A DNA stretch of 64,000 bases from Mangifera indica (taxonomy: Eukaryota; Streptophyta; Magnoliopsida; Sapindales; Anacardiaceae). Below, piece by piece: positions 25,850 through 38,074 of the stretch. The position numbers were made by a program, and so were the translations under genes. The stretch is taken from assembly GCF_011075055.1 (NCBI RefSeq), contig NC_058139.1, positions 14,343,584-14,407,583 of the forward strand, written 5' to 3'. The notes under the pieces are model-generated. The model was not told the DNA's origin and did no database searches. It worked only from the letters and a program-made list of their open reading frames with translations. Numbering within the stretch: the stretch's first letter is position 1; every line of letters starts with the position of its first letter.

Positions 25850-26205
25850 TTTGGTCTCTACACAAAGTAAAAAAATTTCAAGAAGTCATTCCAAGTTTAT
25901 ATTAAATTGCTCTTGCATTGCACAATATGAAAATGTAAAAATACCCCCAAACATATATCAATCTGACTTTTAAACAAAACAAAAATGGTCAAATCAACCT
26001 TGAAAATTAAATCACAACCTGGAATCAACTCATTCTTTAATTTCAATCCAAGCAGGCAAATTTATAAGAAAAGTTTTGACACAATTTCACTGTTTCTCAT
26101 GCATAATTTCACTATTTCTCTTATTGTCTCAATATATATAATTTAATTTTCAAACACAAATAGGGTTCTCTAAGTCTGACCATCTTAATAGTCTTTTTCA
26201 TGACT
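25850..26205. repeat. Intronic direct repeat, right copy
   Basis: Right partner of 22165-22480. It ends about 80 bp before the acceptor of the third coding exon, so the outer insertion or duplication came close to the splice site. Confidence 0.6.
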
Positions 26206-27850
26206 GCAAAATATTTCTGCTCTCTAATCCACAATTGTTTATTAATTTTCAATTATATTTTAGTACTGAACTATTGTGTTTTCACAGTGATTGTTGGGGA
26301 GGTGGCTAATTTTGCTGCCTATGCATATGCACCGGCAATTCTTGTAACTCCATTGGGAGCTTTAAGTATTATATTCAGATTGGGCTTATTTTACCACAAA
26401 TTGCAGTGACAAACTCTAGAGGATTGTTTCATTCTTCTTTCAATTTAATTGCCATTTATGTCTTATTACTTCCTGAAGAAATGACTATTATGCAGTGCAG
26501 TGCTGGCACATTTTATTCTAAAGGAGAAACTGCAAATCTTTGGTGTGGTTGGGTCTGTTAGTATTGTTTTACATGCTCCACATGAGAGAGAAATTGAATC
26601 TGTTAAACAAGTTTGGCACCTTGCAACAGAACCAGGTATGCAAGAAGATAAAGTAAAGGTGATTTTCAGAAATATATGCTTCACCAAAATTTGTTATATT
26701 CCTCAGCTACATTAATTTGCCAGAATTTCAGGCTCTCTGTATGTTTACTTCTATTTTATTGTGCAGAGCTTTCATAAGTTATAGTTTATGAATATAGGCT
26801 AATCTTACGTATGAATTTTAGATTGAGGCTCACTTTAAGATTATTATAACTTAAGAAGCAAAAAAGCATATGGTAAACCCATTTGACAGTTGATTATGAA
26901 ATAATCAATTTCATAAAGAATTTGCAAAAGTGCCGTTGCCGGGATGATGAAATTTTTTGGTTATGGCAGGTTTTCTTGTATATAGTGCAGTAGTTGTGAT
27001 AGTGGCTTTTATTCTAATCTTCCGATTTGAAAAAAGCCATGGGCATAAGCATATGATGGCATATATTGGAATTTGCTCTCTCTTGGGCTCTCTTACGGTC
27101 TGTACCATATCTTTCAACTTATTTTTGTTATGAAATTAAACACTGTGTTCCCTCAAAATTAGTAGCATTTTTAAACTCAGGTTATGAGTGTGAAGGCACT
27201 GGGCATTGCTTTGAAGTTGACATTCTCAGGAATGAATCAGTTTATTTACTTCCAGACATAGCTTTTCACTGTGATTATGGCTTTTAGCTGTATTATGCAA
27301 ATCAACTACTTGAACAAGGTAAAATGTTTTGACAGATTTCAATGTAAAATAAAAGATTTAACACTCTTAAACTTTATGACAGTATGGCTTGCTATTTAAC
27401 AAATGCTTAATCTAGTTGGTATTGTATATTTGCAGGCTCTTGACATTTTCAAAACATCTGTTATATCTCCAGTCTACTATGTCACTTTTACAACACTTAC
27501 CATTCTTGCTAGTATGATCATGTTCAAGGTTTTGTATCACAATAAAATATTTCATTTATAATACATATTTGGGTTACCAATGGGGTTGATCTGATTGTTG
27601 TATCTTTGCTTTTGGTTTGTCCTCTGTTTGATTAAAAATACAGGATTGGGAAAAACAAAATGCATCACAGATTACAACACAATTATGTGGCTTTGTTACA
27701 ATTGTATCTGGAACTTTTCTTCTTCACAGAACCAGGGACCTGGGAAGCAAGCCAGCCGACGAATCCCCTGTCATCGAAGCACCACACCTTCGTCCAAACT
27801 CCAGCATTGTATGGTCACATTTATCAACTATAAGGCCAGCTTTCAGCTAA

Positions 27851-28260
27851 ATTCCCACAAGGAAGGATGACACAGCTTGGGCAGATCTTTTTGAGCCATA
27901 AAGAAACTTGCGTTTGATTAAGAGGAACACAAAAAGAGAAGGCTCATTTTATGAAACCCTGGCAGGGCTTTCAGTGACATCTATGTTTTAATTTCCTCAG
28001 TTTTGGGCAGATGCCAGCTAGCATTTAAACAGTTTCGACATAGATGGTTGGAACAGACCTCTCCTCTTCCAAAATTACTCCACTGATAAATTAAAAAACT
28101 GCAACTGCAATATAATTTATTCATTGCAATTTCTTCAATAATATGAGCAAATTTCTCATGCTGTATGTGTTTTCTTTTTTTTCCTACTGTTTGTAGGATG
28201 ACAGTAGTGCCAGCTTTAATTATAACAACTGCAAACCACAAAATATTATACAGTATATAA
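27851..28260 (+). other. Putative 3' UTR of the NIPA-like gene
   Basis: The sequence after the stop codon is less repetitive and extends to an AT-rich boundary near 28250. No unambiguous AATAAA signal was pinned down. The small minus-strand frame here matches no family. Confidence 0.35.
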
Positions 28261-30463
28261 ATGAAGCAAGAATATTATAACACCAATATCAGTCATAATT
28301 CAAGTTAAACTTCCATAATACAGTACTGAAATAATGAATATTATTATTTACAACAAATGTTTCAGAAAAAGTGAGCTTCATGCCACTCAATATTCCTTTG
28401 TTGCTAAGTTGAATCATCTCTCACATGGCTATTTACAACAAAGTCAATACTGAAGAGCATAAATATTATGAAACACTTACAACATAACTATTCAAGAATC
28501 CTTAGAAAGTTTCAGTGACTTTTACACCAACCAACACTATTATGCATTTTATTTGGCCATAAAAATCACTGCTTTGCTCTATCTCAACCAAAACTAATAA
28601 TAAATATTTAAATTTGTAAATCTAAAGACTACTTTTCGCCAAAATCCAAAATCCCTTTCAATCCTTATTTTTTTTTTCCTTTTGTTTTTTTTTTCTTACC
28701 ATCGACTCATCATTTTATCCATTAATTTGTTGATACTTGAAAATAATAATTCACATCAGTGATTCGCTTAAGATAAAAAACCCTTTTTACTTTGTCACAT
28801 TTATATTAGAATTATAATGATAGATATTTTGGTTGTGAAGAAAACTTGAACTTAATGAATAATGGTCTAATAATTTTTTTTTTATTTCTATCATTTGGCA
28901 TTAGAGCCCAATATTGATCCATACATAAAAAAATATACCAACATAATTAATTTTATTTTGTAACACAATCTTTAATCTTTGAAGTTCTTTTCAATTAGCC
29001 TAAATGATGTAAGACAAGATAAAAATTTTACAAATTTAATATAATTTTTATTCTTTTAAATGTAGGGTTTAAGGTTTTTTTTATTAATAATTAGTTCTAA
29101 AATATTTCTTTTTATTTTTGAGAATAATATCTATGTGACCTAACTATAGGTGATAAAGGTAGAATATAAATCATATATTCTTGTTAAATATCTTAATGTA
29201 AAATAGAAAAATCAGCTATTATTATATTTAATTAGATATGTTATATGTTTAAAAGATTATAATTGAATCTTAGGCCTACATTGTTTTTGAAAGTATTGAT
29301 ACTATATTTTGAAAATTGATTATGGTAGTTCTAATGCCCAATAATATGATTTGAAATTTTATACTAATTTTAACTAGGCTTTCATGAAAAATGGTACATT
29401 TAAGATTGATATTGCTATATTTTTTTAAACATATTATTGACGATGTATCATATTAAACCTCATATTCATGTTTGGTATTTTTTCTTATATAAATTTTATG
29501 TGTATTTTTATAAATATACTTTTCATCATTCATCGTATCACATACGTATAATTCTCGTATTATTGTTTTTCTAATTCTTGTATTTACTAACTAAGAATCC
29601 ATAAAAAGATTTTTTTAACTATCGTTATAACAATTAATGATAACTTGATTAACAAATACACCAAGAAAGATTATGTGTTTTCTTGTAGCAAATCATCTTT
29701 TCAACAAGAACTCCAGTTCTTAAGATTACATCAAAGTTTTTGTCCAAATGCATATCAATAAAAAAGTTGTCAAGTTGACATTCTCGACATTCAAATAAAT
29801 GGTTTATGCAAATCGAAAAGCTGGTTTTGACATAGTGATATTCAATCTTTTTGTCTTGCCCATATGTAATTTATCTTACAAATAAGTTTTAATTAATTAA
29901 AATATGCAACAACAAGAGTCTACTTCTATTAAGTTTTTTTAACAAAATAATTACTTGACATATTTTAATCCACCATATTCTTTTTAAGTTATGATCTCTC
30001 CAGTTTAATAATCCTTATTGAATAATTTTAATGTTATCACTGAGACATTTGTCATTCACATATGATCATCCTAATAATTAAACCCTAATTAAAAATGAAA
30101 ATGAAAAGAGACAGTCCAAGATTGTTATTTATGGTAGGAAACCAAGATTGTCTATAAATGATTATAATTTTTGAAGAGATTTTAAGCATAAAATACTTTA
30201 GAAGAGACATATGAATGGGTTAGGATATTGTTACATAAATAAATTTTTTAGTGTTTTGATTTAAGAAAATTATCTTTAAAAAAATAATTAATTTTTTTCT
30301 AATAAGAAGAATCTTTAATCAAAGTTCCGAAGCAATAGAATTTTCTCTTAAATATGATAAACTTAAAATTCAGGAGCCTAATTTATAAACTTTACCTTAA
30401 AGGGCTGAATGCAGCCCATGACTCGTGTGTCCGTCCTTGGTGCACTTGTGCGGAAAATAGCAA
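28261..30463. other. Anonymous AT-rich intergenic DNA
   Basis: No gene, terminal repeats or recognisable element is visible. It contains several T-rich and A-rich runs. Confidence 0.5.
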
Positions 30464-30472
30464 TAATCATGG

Positions 30473-31295
30473 GGGAAAGGCAGATTTCCCACCCATTTTT
30501 TAGCCCTATCTCAAACACATACCCACGTCTAATGAAAAACTCAAATACCCACCTAAAGTTTATTCTATTTACACCCATCCACATATTTTTTGTTAGATTA
30601 AGGGGTAAATTCATCATTTTATCAATAATATTAAATAATTAAAATTTTATCTCATTTCTCTCCCACCTTTAATTTGAAAAACTAACATTTGTCCCTTGAA
30701 TTAAGTTTTAAAAAATTCACTTTTTCCCCCTAAAATGCAACCACTTCTTCCGGTGACAGCAGAGAAGATTTTGTCCAGAGGTCAACCATCTATGGATGAT
30801 GATGACCTTTGGACGACGTTTCGTCTTGTATTCTGGATGATGTTTTGTCGTCCATTCTGGACGACAAGCGTCTTCCAGAGAATGGACGACGAGGTAGTCC
30901 ATTCTCCATCGTCTAGTGCGTCGTCCATTCTTCGTCGTCCAGTAAAGCTCAATGAGCATCGTTCATTCTCTAGACGACGCTCGTCTCTCTCCCTCCAGCC
31001 ACGTTGTCGTTGGTAACCGAAGGGAAAGTGAAACAAAAATTAGGGATTTGGGAGGGGGGATGAAAGTCACTTTTCAAAGTTTAGGGATAAGGGTAAAAGT
31101 TAATTTTTAAAATCGTAGGAAGAAAATATGATAAAATTATATAACTAGAATGTAAACAATAAAATGATAGTTTTATCCTTTATTTAATAAAGAACTTAAC
31201 GATGATTTAAAGATGAATAGATATTTAAATTTTTTATCAGATGTGGATATATTTTTTAGATATGACTAAAAAATGGATGGGAAATACTCCATCCC
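30473..31295. mobile_element. Non-autonomous Mutator-like element (823 bp)
   Basis: Exact 9-bp target duplications TAATCATGG lie at 30464-30472 and 31296-31304. The ends begin GGGAAAGGCAGATTTCCC and, inverted, GGGATGGAGTATTTCCC. Similarity continues inward for about 250-280 bp per side as degraded terminal inverted repeats (shared blocks include CCCATCC/CCCACCC-ATTTTTTAG and TTACCCTTAT/GTAAATTCAT stretches). The centre, 30737-31015, is unlike the arms: GC-richer, with repeated GTCGTCCATTCT words in both orientations. No transposase. The centre could be acquired sequence, but I do not recognise it. Confidence 0.88.
30847..30967. repeat. GTCGTCCATTCT motif cluster
   Basis: The 12-mer GTCGTCCATTCT occurs at 30847-30858 and 30920-30931, with its inverse complement AGAATGGACGAC at 30879-30890 and a variant CGTTCATTCT near 30959. 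The inverted spacing allows short stem-loops. Confidence 0.8.
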
Positions 31296-31304
31296 TAATC
31301 ATGG

Positions 31305-33685
31305 ACATAATCGTTGACATAGTAAGTACGCATCATAATATAAGATAAGATCATGACTTAGGGACAATATTATTGTGACAAGACATTATAGCTTTTTCAT
31401 ATAATAAAAAAAAAGAAATTCTAGAAGATGAACACTATGAAAACATGTTCACCGAATAATTAATTGTAAGATAAGATAGATAGTTTAGGCGAAATTTTGT
31501 CATGGATGACGACATTGCGGGCGTCGTTGCATAACTTACGGGTGGTGATGTCAACCTAGCTACTTGTCATTCGCGATAGGTAATTTTAACTTTATCTTTT
31601 TATTATTTTATATTTATTTATGAAATTTTTTTATTATAAATTTATAATTCAAGATTACGTTTTTTGAGTATTTATTATTTTAATTAATTCCCCCAAGAGC
31701 AGTTTTTGAAATCCAAAAGTTAGAAAATGTTTGGTTTTAGAATCCTTTAATAAATTAAATTATACAAACAATCTATTTCTATTTTGTTCACTTTATTAAA
31801 CTCATTTTAAGCAATACTTCTTTAAGATATATTTGATTCAAATAATTTTTTATTGATAAAATTAAAAGATTGTTTTAACTTTGAAAGATTATTTTGTATA
31901 ATTTATTATTATATTTACTAAAATTTAATATATATATAATTATTGTATTTGAATGACGGTAATAAAAGAATATTAAAATATTATTTTACTTAAATATACT
32001 TAAAAAATGATTAATTAAACATTAATATTATGTTTGATTAAATTACTATGTCTTATATTAAATTATATATTTTGTGTGTTTTTTAAAATATTCTCCATGT
32101 TAATTTTATTTTGTCAAATTATGAAATTATAAATTAAATTATTTTTTAAGTTGTTATCTTACTGTCAATATATTATTTTCTAAAATATTTCTTCATGTTA
32201 CTTGTTATTTTAATTGAAATAAAGGTATTTATGTTCTAAAGAATTAATAAGTATACAATTATAATAAAATTAATATTATATTAATAGTATTTTAATACCT
32301 AAGATAGATATGTTAATCAAAATACCTATCATAGATATTAAGGTAACCAGAGATTACTCTAAATCAAATGCCCTTTTAAAACAATTTATTATGATAGAAA
32401 TTATAGTAATCCAAAAGTCAAATATAATAGTGACAGATTTATGTTATATCTTATCTTTAGATTTGACAATTCTTATGTCATCAAATTAAACACTCTAAAG
32501 TCAACCCTTCAAGTATAACTAAAAACAATAATCAATGGATAATAATTAAGTAATTTTCCAATTTAATAAGCGAGCAGAGACTAGACATCTTTGACTTCAC
32601 AATCTATAAAAAAAGAATGTTCTATAACGATTATCAAATTAGAAACCCATATGAAATCTATGACATAATGCCTTCATAATGGCTATCCAACAAAATGTTA
32701 ACTTCCCTTATAAACAAAGATGCAATTAATATAGTCATATCTTTCTCTCATTTAAATTAAATTCATAGATTAATGTCCAAAATTATGAGAATTTCAAATG
32801 TATTATTCTCTACAAAACTTCTATAGACGAAAAATAAGAGGAGAGTGGATGACATTACACAAAGACGATAGATAACATAATCTTTACCATACTCATATTA
32901 GTTAGTGCACCATAGATATAGAAATTCTAATAATCATGTTGAATCACATAAAAAAAATCTTGTGTCTAATTTATTTATTTTATCTATCTTAATTAATACT
33001 CTCACACACCTATAGTAAACTTAGTCAAATCTTCTTATATTCTAATCATAACTATTGTAGTCTATCTTACACAAATCTTTGAATTGCATACATGAGTTGT
33101 TGAAAGGAAATCACATTAACAATGGTGCTAGAAAGAGGGCACATACACACCTCAAACTATCACAATTCTTACAATGACTCATGGAAAATAGCACCAAAAG
33201 GCATTAGAAGATTGATCTTCAAATGCTTAAGAAAGCAATCCATAGCCTTTATACCAAAGCTAATTCATCTTCAAAGTTAGCACACCACAATCTTAGAGGG
33301 GTAGACACATTCATACTGTACAAGATGACTTCTACTTTTGACCAATTAAATTAGCGATAACATGGGAACTATATTTCTTATTACTTTTGATAATGACATA
33401 TTAGTCATATATGTCGATAAAACTAAAACCTATGATGATGCTAAAATAAACCCAAATGCTTTTGTATTTCCCATCTACTATAAATTCAAAGTTTGACAAG
33501 TAATTGTTAAAGATCACTTTTATGGATAAGAACATTGTAGTGGATATGACTTACAACATTTAGTAGGTTTTCTATATAAATACTCCTATGTAGAATATGA
33601 AAAACCCTGTAATAGCTAAAATGATCCTAAAGGGTGTGAATAGGATCTTTAAAGAAATTAATGCACAAATTCAAATATTAACACA
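31305..33685. other. AT-rich intergenic DNA without recognisable features
   Basis: Very AT-rich sequence with no supported gene, RNA gene or element ends. The open frames are short and fit no family. Confidence 0.5.
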
Positions 33686-33694
33686 ATGATAAAT

Positions 33695-33854
33695 CAACAA
33701 TGCTACACACACAACCATTATACACAAAAAAATTATACAAACTAATATGGTGTTGATGTGACAGATGCCACATGTCAAAAGCATCTACCACATCAGTGTC
33801 ATACCAATTTGCATAATTTTTCTATGCACAAAGGTTGTGCATAAAATATTATTG
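33695..33854. mobile_element. Mutator-type MITE (160 bp) with 9-bp target duplication
   Basis: The 9-bp direct repeats ATGATAAAT lie at 33686-33694 and 33855-33863. The two halves are inverted repeats over nearly the whole length: ACACAACCATTATACACA on the left against TGTGCATAGAAAAATTATGC-like sequence inverted on the right, meeting at GATGTGACAGATGCC / GGTAGATGC. It looks related in style to the MITE at 23328. Confidence 0.87.
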
Positions 33855-33863
33855 ATGATAAAT

Positions 33864-35200
33864 ATGAGCAGAAATAAAAAGTTAAAAAAAATGTGAAGTA
33901 TTTATAGTGGTTTAGAGCTTTTTTTTACAAAACTTTTACATCCACTTCCTCAAGCAATCGACTTGAAGTTTAACTATTACTTGAATCTTATACACTTAGT
34001 TGATTGAGATTGCACCCAATACAATAGTTATATGAAATTTTTCCCAACAAAAGAATAAATACAAGCTTTGTTGTAGAAATGTCTCTTGAAGATGAATTAC
34101 ACAAATTAAGAACATGTAATCTCTCAAGGAATTAAGTTATAGCTTAGTGAGAAATTGAGGGTGATTGAGCATTGAAGAAAGTGACCTAAGGATATTGTCA
34201 ATATGTTGTCTAACCTTTTTCCACTTCAAAATGTGCTCAATTTATAGGAAAATATGATTGGAAACCTTGATAAAGTCATTGGATTTGAAAAACTACTTGT
34301 TGACTTTTGAAAATAATAGTTTTCTACTGAAAATAATAGGTGAACGGTTGTCACTCTTTCAATGAGCAATCATTCTTGACATTTTTGGTTTAGATCAAAC
34401 TTGGTCAAAGCTCCTAATGATCGTACCACTAATGAATGATTGTCCCTTTGAAAGTGAACAGTCATCCATTATTTCAAAGCTCTAAGCCTTTGAAATTCTA
34501 AAGTCACTAACAATGGCGCTAATTAGTTAATTAACGAACCTTGTAATGCTTGGAATTTGCACTAGGAATGGTCATCACTATTTTGTTGACTTTAAATCCC
34601 TTGACTTTGACTTTGACCATGAATGAGTGTCATGAACACAAACCATCCTCGTTAGTCTTCATAATTTAGGATGAACGGTCATCACAAATCAAATGAGTGG
34701 ACGTCACTTCAATTTTTGACTTTTTCTCTTGTTGACTCCATTAAAAAAGCGAATGCACAGAGGTGACGAGAATCCCTCTTCGTTCATCACTTGAAAATGG
34801 TCATGAATGAATGTAACTTTATTGAACGTTCATTTATTACCTATTTGATTTGAGCTAAAAATCCAAAAGTGTGAAAAGTAGAGATAATGGCTTGTGAACA
34901 ACTTGATGAACTTGTCAATTTCGGTTTTATAACAGTCATTCATCTTGTACGATTGATCATTCATTTTTATTGTTCTTGCATTTTTCAATCTTTATCCATT
35001 TTGTATTATTTTGACACATTCTTTGGACATATCAACAATTTTAACTTAGTTTATTATCATTATCGAAACACTTAAAGGTCCAACATAATTTATTCTAAAG
35101 AGACATATGCAACTTGAACTTCTATTAATTACAATAGAAATAAAGAGCATGCTTACATGCACTTAATAAAAAATGCATATGAAAAGGTGTAAATTGAAAC
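33864..35200. other. Gene-free stretch with repeated GAACGGTCATC-like words
   Basis: No gene is seen. Between about 34330 and 34850, variants of a GAACGGTCATCAC / GAATGATTGTC word recur roughly every 60-100 bases, the sort of degenerate repeat seen in old LTRs. There are no termini. Confidence 0.4.
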
Positions 35201-36150
35201 ACCTCAATAGATAAATACAATTCATACAAGCCCAAATAATAAATATGTCTACTAATCAAACTCATAAGTGCATAAATTAATACAATAACCCAAATTGAAA
35301 ATTAATACATAAATATCATGAAATCTGGAAATAAAATATTACTCTTAACCTCATGCAACAAACTGAGTTGGACTGCTTACTCCCTCGCATGTTCGCTACT
35401 CACTTCTACCTACAAAACTAAACGCGTGAGTGAACTCTTGACATTCAATAAGTAAGTGAACTCTTAACACCTTGCATGCAACATGAATCTTAAACTTGAT
35501 GTTCCATCAATAAGCCATTGTGTGGTTAATAAGATGTTTTTCGACATCCTTCTATGCCCATTTGTCTCTTCTTGGTAACCTTACGCCCTAAAAACATAGG
35601 TTACATCACACAAACAATTACAACCTAAGTTGAATTTGACATATTTGATGCTCTTCCCAAATATCTATTATCTTGTATGCCTTGTACACACGTCGATTGG
35701 GTTATCAGTCCAATTAGTTCTACTACCATGGTCACATGGAAAAATTAGTAGCAATCCCTCCCTTATCATATATGCATAACTATAGGACTATTAACTGAAT
35801 TGTCATCCTAGGATGGCTCTTACCATTGTGCATATGTGTTGCATCCCACTAACTATATAAGAAAACTAACTAATACAACTATCTTTTACCATGCACACCT
35901 AAATGAGAATAAATAATTAGTGTGCCTTGGCGTTAAGTGCATGATGCATTTCTCACACATATAATGTTACTTTTGTACACAGTTAGTGATTATCTAGGTA
36001 TGCACCTATTTCCTTAACTTTCTTTATTTTTTACTCGAATACAATTCGGTCAAAGTATGTGTTATCTTTCACACATTTACACACTTTGGATATAGCTAAC
36101 TATCTTAATTCGCCTTTGCTAAGGCCATTTTATCCTCTTCCCCTGTTTGC
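35200..36150 (-). repeat. Gypsy LTR remnant, minus strand
   Basis: Read on the minus strand, 35930-36080 aligns with parts of the LTRs of relics A and B. Matching features are a GACTTTGATCAAGTTGAAT-like block, AGAAAGTTAAGG, a 'gtacacttggatagtca' block, then 'gcatcatgcacttaacg' with CAAGGCACA. It is an orphan fragment: no internal domains and no clean ends. Confidence 0.55.
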
Positions 36151-36599
36151 ACATAACTTTGGGGTAAAATAATGTTTCTACACTAGATGAACGAACATAA
36201 ATAACCCTTGATCCTTATTTATTTTTCTAAGCTTTTGAATGAGCATGCATCTTGTTATGAATGGGCGTTTACCCTTCTATTAACTAATGACTTATGAACT
36301 TTTGATTGATATTGTTAACTAACGGGTGTTTAATGTTGTTTACATAAATGATTTATAATGCAAGTGAGAGATCATTGGAGTTGGTATTCTACGCTTCTAA
36401 TTAGTAAGTACACATGTTTACGCATATATCTGGATAAATGTACTTAGGTTAATAGAATCATGACAAGAGCATCAATATGTAGTTTAATCATAAGGACACT
36501 ATAAGTACATATAATGGCAAATTTAAATGTGCTTGTCGCCTTAGCATTATCTTAACCAAGGGCATATATAATACGGTAATGTTATCATAGTGTTGAATG

Positions 36600-37760
36600 A
36601 CTCTATTGAAAAGTAGTGATAAATCTTAGGTGTTAAGATTATTGGTGCCAAACAAGTGTAACAAGTAGGTACATGTTGAATACAAATCCATTAGACTGAC
36701 ATTCCAAGAAAATTTTATATAGATTGTAACCCCAATGTCTACATAATAGATCCTTTAATAGATGGTGATGTATGTGATCATGAAACTTAAGATAATTAAA
36801 ATGTTTCATGCACCAATCTCTCAAATTTGATACTAGCCTAATATAGCCCTTTTCAGAGTGTAATAAAGCTTTGGTGGATTAACAAAATATCCATCATTCT
36901 CTGGTATGAGAGCATATATCTCAAGTAATGTTTAGTTATGATAATGTACTAAAATCTATGATTATAATGCAAACAAGTTGGTGTCTGATCCTATCTTAAC
37001 TCGATTATTGTTTGACTAATCAAACATTTATATCAAGGGTGATATAAGGTAAATATTACTTCTTATGTCTTAACCTTAACGAGACAAGAAATGATGAAAA
37101 GATTCGAATACACATGATGTCTTGCTAGAGGTAGCTCATGATTATTGTTATAGTTGATTAATTGTAGATTAATCTCAGCAATAAGGCATTGATGGCCATG
37201 ATTCAAAGATGATGGGCTTATTACATATAGAGTGAATCATATCCAAACACTATAATTTTGAATTTTATTAATGAGTAAATATGGATCTAATGATATCATG
37301 ATGGATACCTTACCCATTGTTGGAGTATGAATAATTAATACATTATTAGCTAAATATTAATCCAAAGTTTAAGAGCTAAAGTGTAAATAATGAGTTTTGG
37401 CCTACAACTAAAATTTAGTATGAATTCAACATATTCTTTAATTTTCATTAGGTCATGTTGTCCCTGCTCAAAATAATTGAGAGAAATTTTTTCTCAATTC
37501 AATTTTCTCCCCTTTAGTCAATCCATACAATATAACAATTGTAAGAGTGCCAAAATACCTTTCATTGTCTATCTTTGTGTGGATGAGTAGGGACTAATAT
37601 TTTATAGAGAGATGTGGAAGTATTTTGAAATAAATTCAAGGTGAAATTATACAATAAGAAGCCTCCAAACACAAATTTGCATCCTTATACCCTCTATATT
37701 ATATGTATAACGATCCCTAGATCTTGTGGATGGCTTTTTGTGGTCCAATTTTTGTAATTT
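36600..37760 (+). repeat. Dispersed repeat family R1, copy 5
   Basis: It is collinear with the inverted copy at 250-1790: 'gatgatgtatgtgat' type block (36763), 'tagcctaatatagccc' (36835), 'catgatgtcttgctagagg' (37116), 'gatggataccttacccattg' (37300), 'gatccctagatcttgtgg' (37710). No coding domain is visible. Copy length near 1.2 kb and the order of blocks suggest a defined repeat unit. Confidence 0.6.
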
Positions 37761-37769
37761 TATGTCAAT

Positions 37770-38074
37770 TCTGTTGCCTTAATCTTGTATGATAGATCAC
37801 AAAAACCTAATAGGAACAAGTGTCGCACTTTCGTTAAGTTTTTAACATTGATTTTTTAAGGAAAATAAAAAAAATTAGGTAGTGGTGGTGTAATGGTAGT
37901 GGCCGCTAATGTTTTGGTTGTGATTTTAGTATTAGAGAGTTGGGTTATGAAGTCAAGGAGAAGGGGAGGTAGCGAATTAGCAATCAGTGTTTTTGATTTT
38001 GTATTTTCTAAAAGAAAAAATGATAAATGGGTATACTAAAGAAAAGAAGAAGAAGTAAAGAAATAATTTGTAGT
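37770..38074. other. Left flank of the gypsy insertion
   Basis: AT-rich sequence without features, ending in the target-site copy TAAAG at 38075-38079. Confidence 0.5.

Larger units (their letters stand above)
20370..26287 (+). other. 5.9-kb third intron holding transposon debris
   Basis: The intron runs from GTAAGA at 20370 to an acceptor TTTTCACAG ending at 26287. It is far larger than the other introns of this gene (roughly 90-340 bp apart from this one). It contains a small LTR element with a nested MITE, a pair of direct repeats, a possible hAT-MITE remnant and a gag-like texture near 25200-25780 that I could not assign. No separate gene is supported inside it. Confidence 0.8.
19560..27850 (+). 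pseudogene. NIPA-type Mg2+ transporter gene, decayed
   Basis: Plant NIPA proteins are multi-pass membrane Mg2+ transporters of about 330-350 residues. I trace a non-coding exon (about 19560-19767) and coding exons 20094-20220 (starting MGISQDNVHRL in the second exon, after an acceptor at 20057-20058), 20313-20369, 26288-26378, 26496-26635, 26970-27097, 27181-27318, 27436-27528 and 27644-27850 (stop). Phases agree at every junction, and the joined frame spans about 326 codons. Family blocks seen: [72 protein letters not shown] and CGFVTIVSGTFLLH. Three lesions: the donor after 26378 reads AT instead of GT; about 7 residues of a membrane segment are missing in the fourth coding exon; and TAG at 27259-27261 replaces the usual Trp of the QTW motif. 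The rest of the frame is clean, so inactivation is recent. A sequencing error could explain one lesion but not three. Confidence 0.85.

Noticed and set aside
30735..31036. 93- and 84-codon frames as a captured host gene
   Set aside because: No recognised domain, and both strands are open because of the repeated GACGAC words. Kept only as a possibility to test, not as a CDS.
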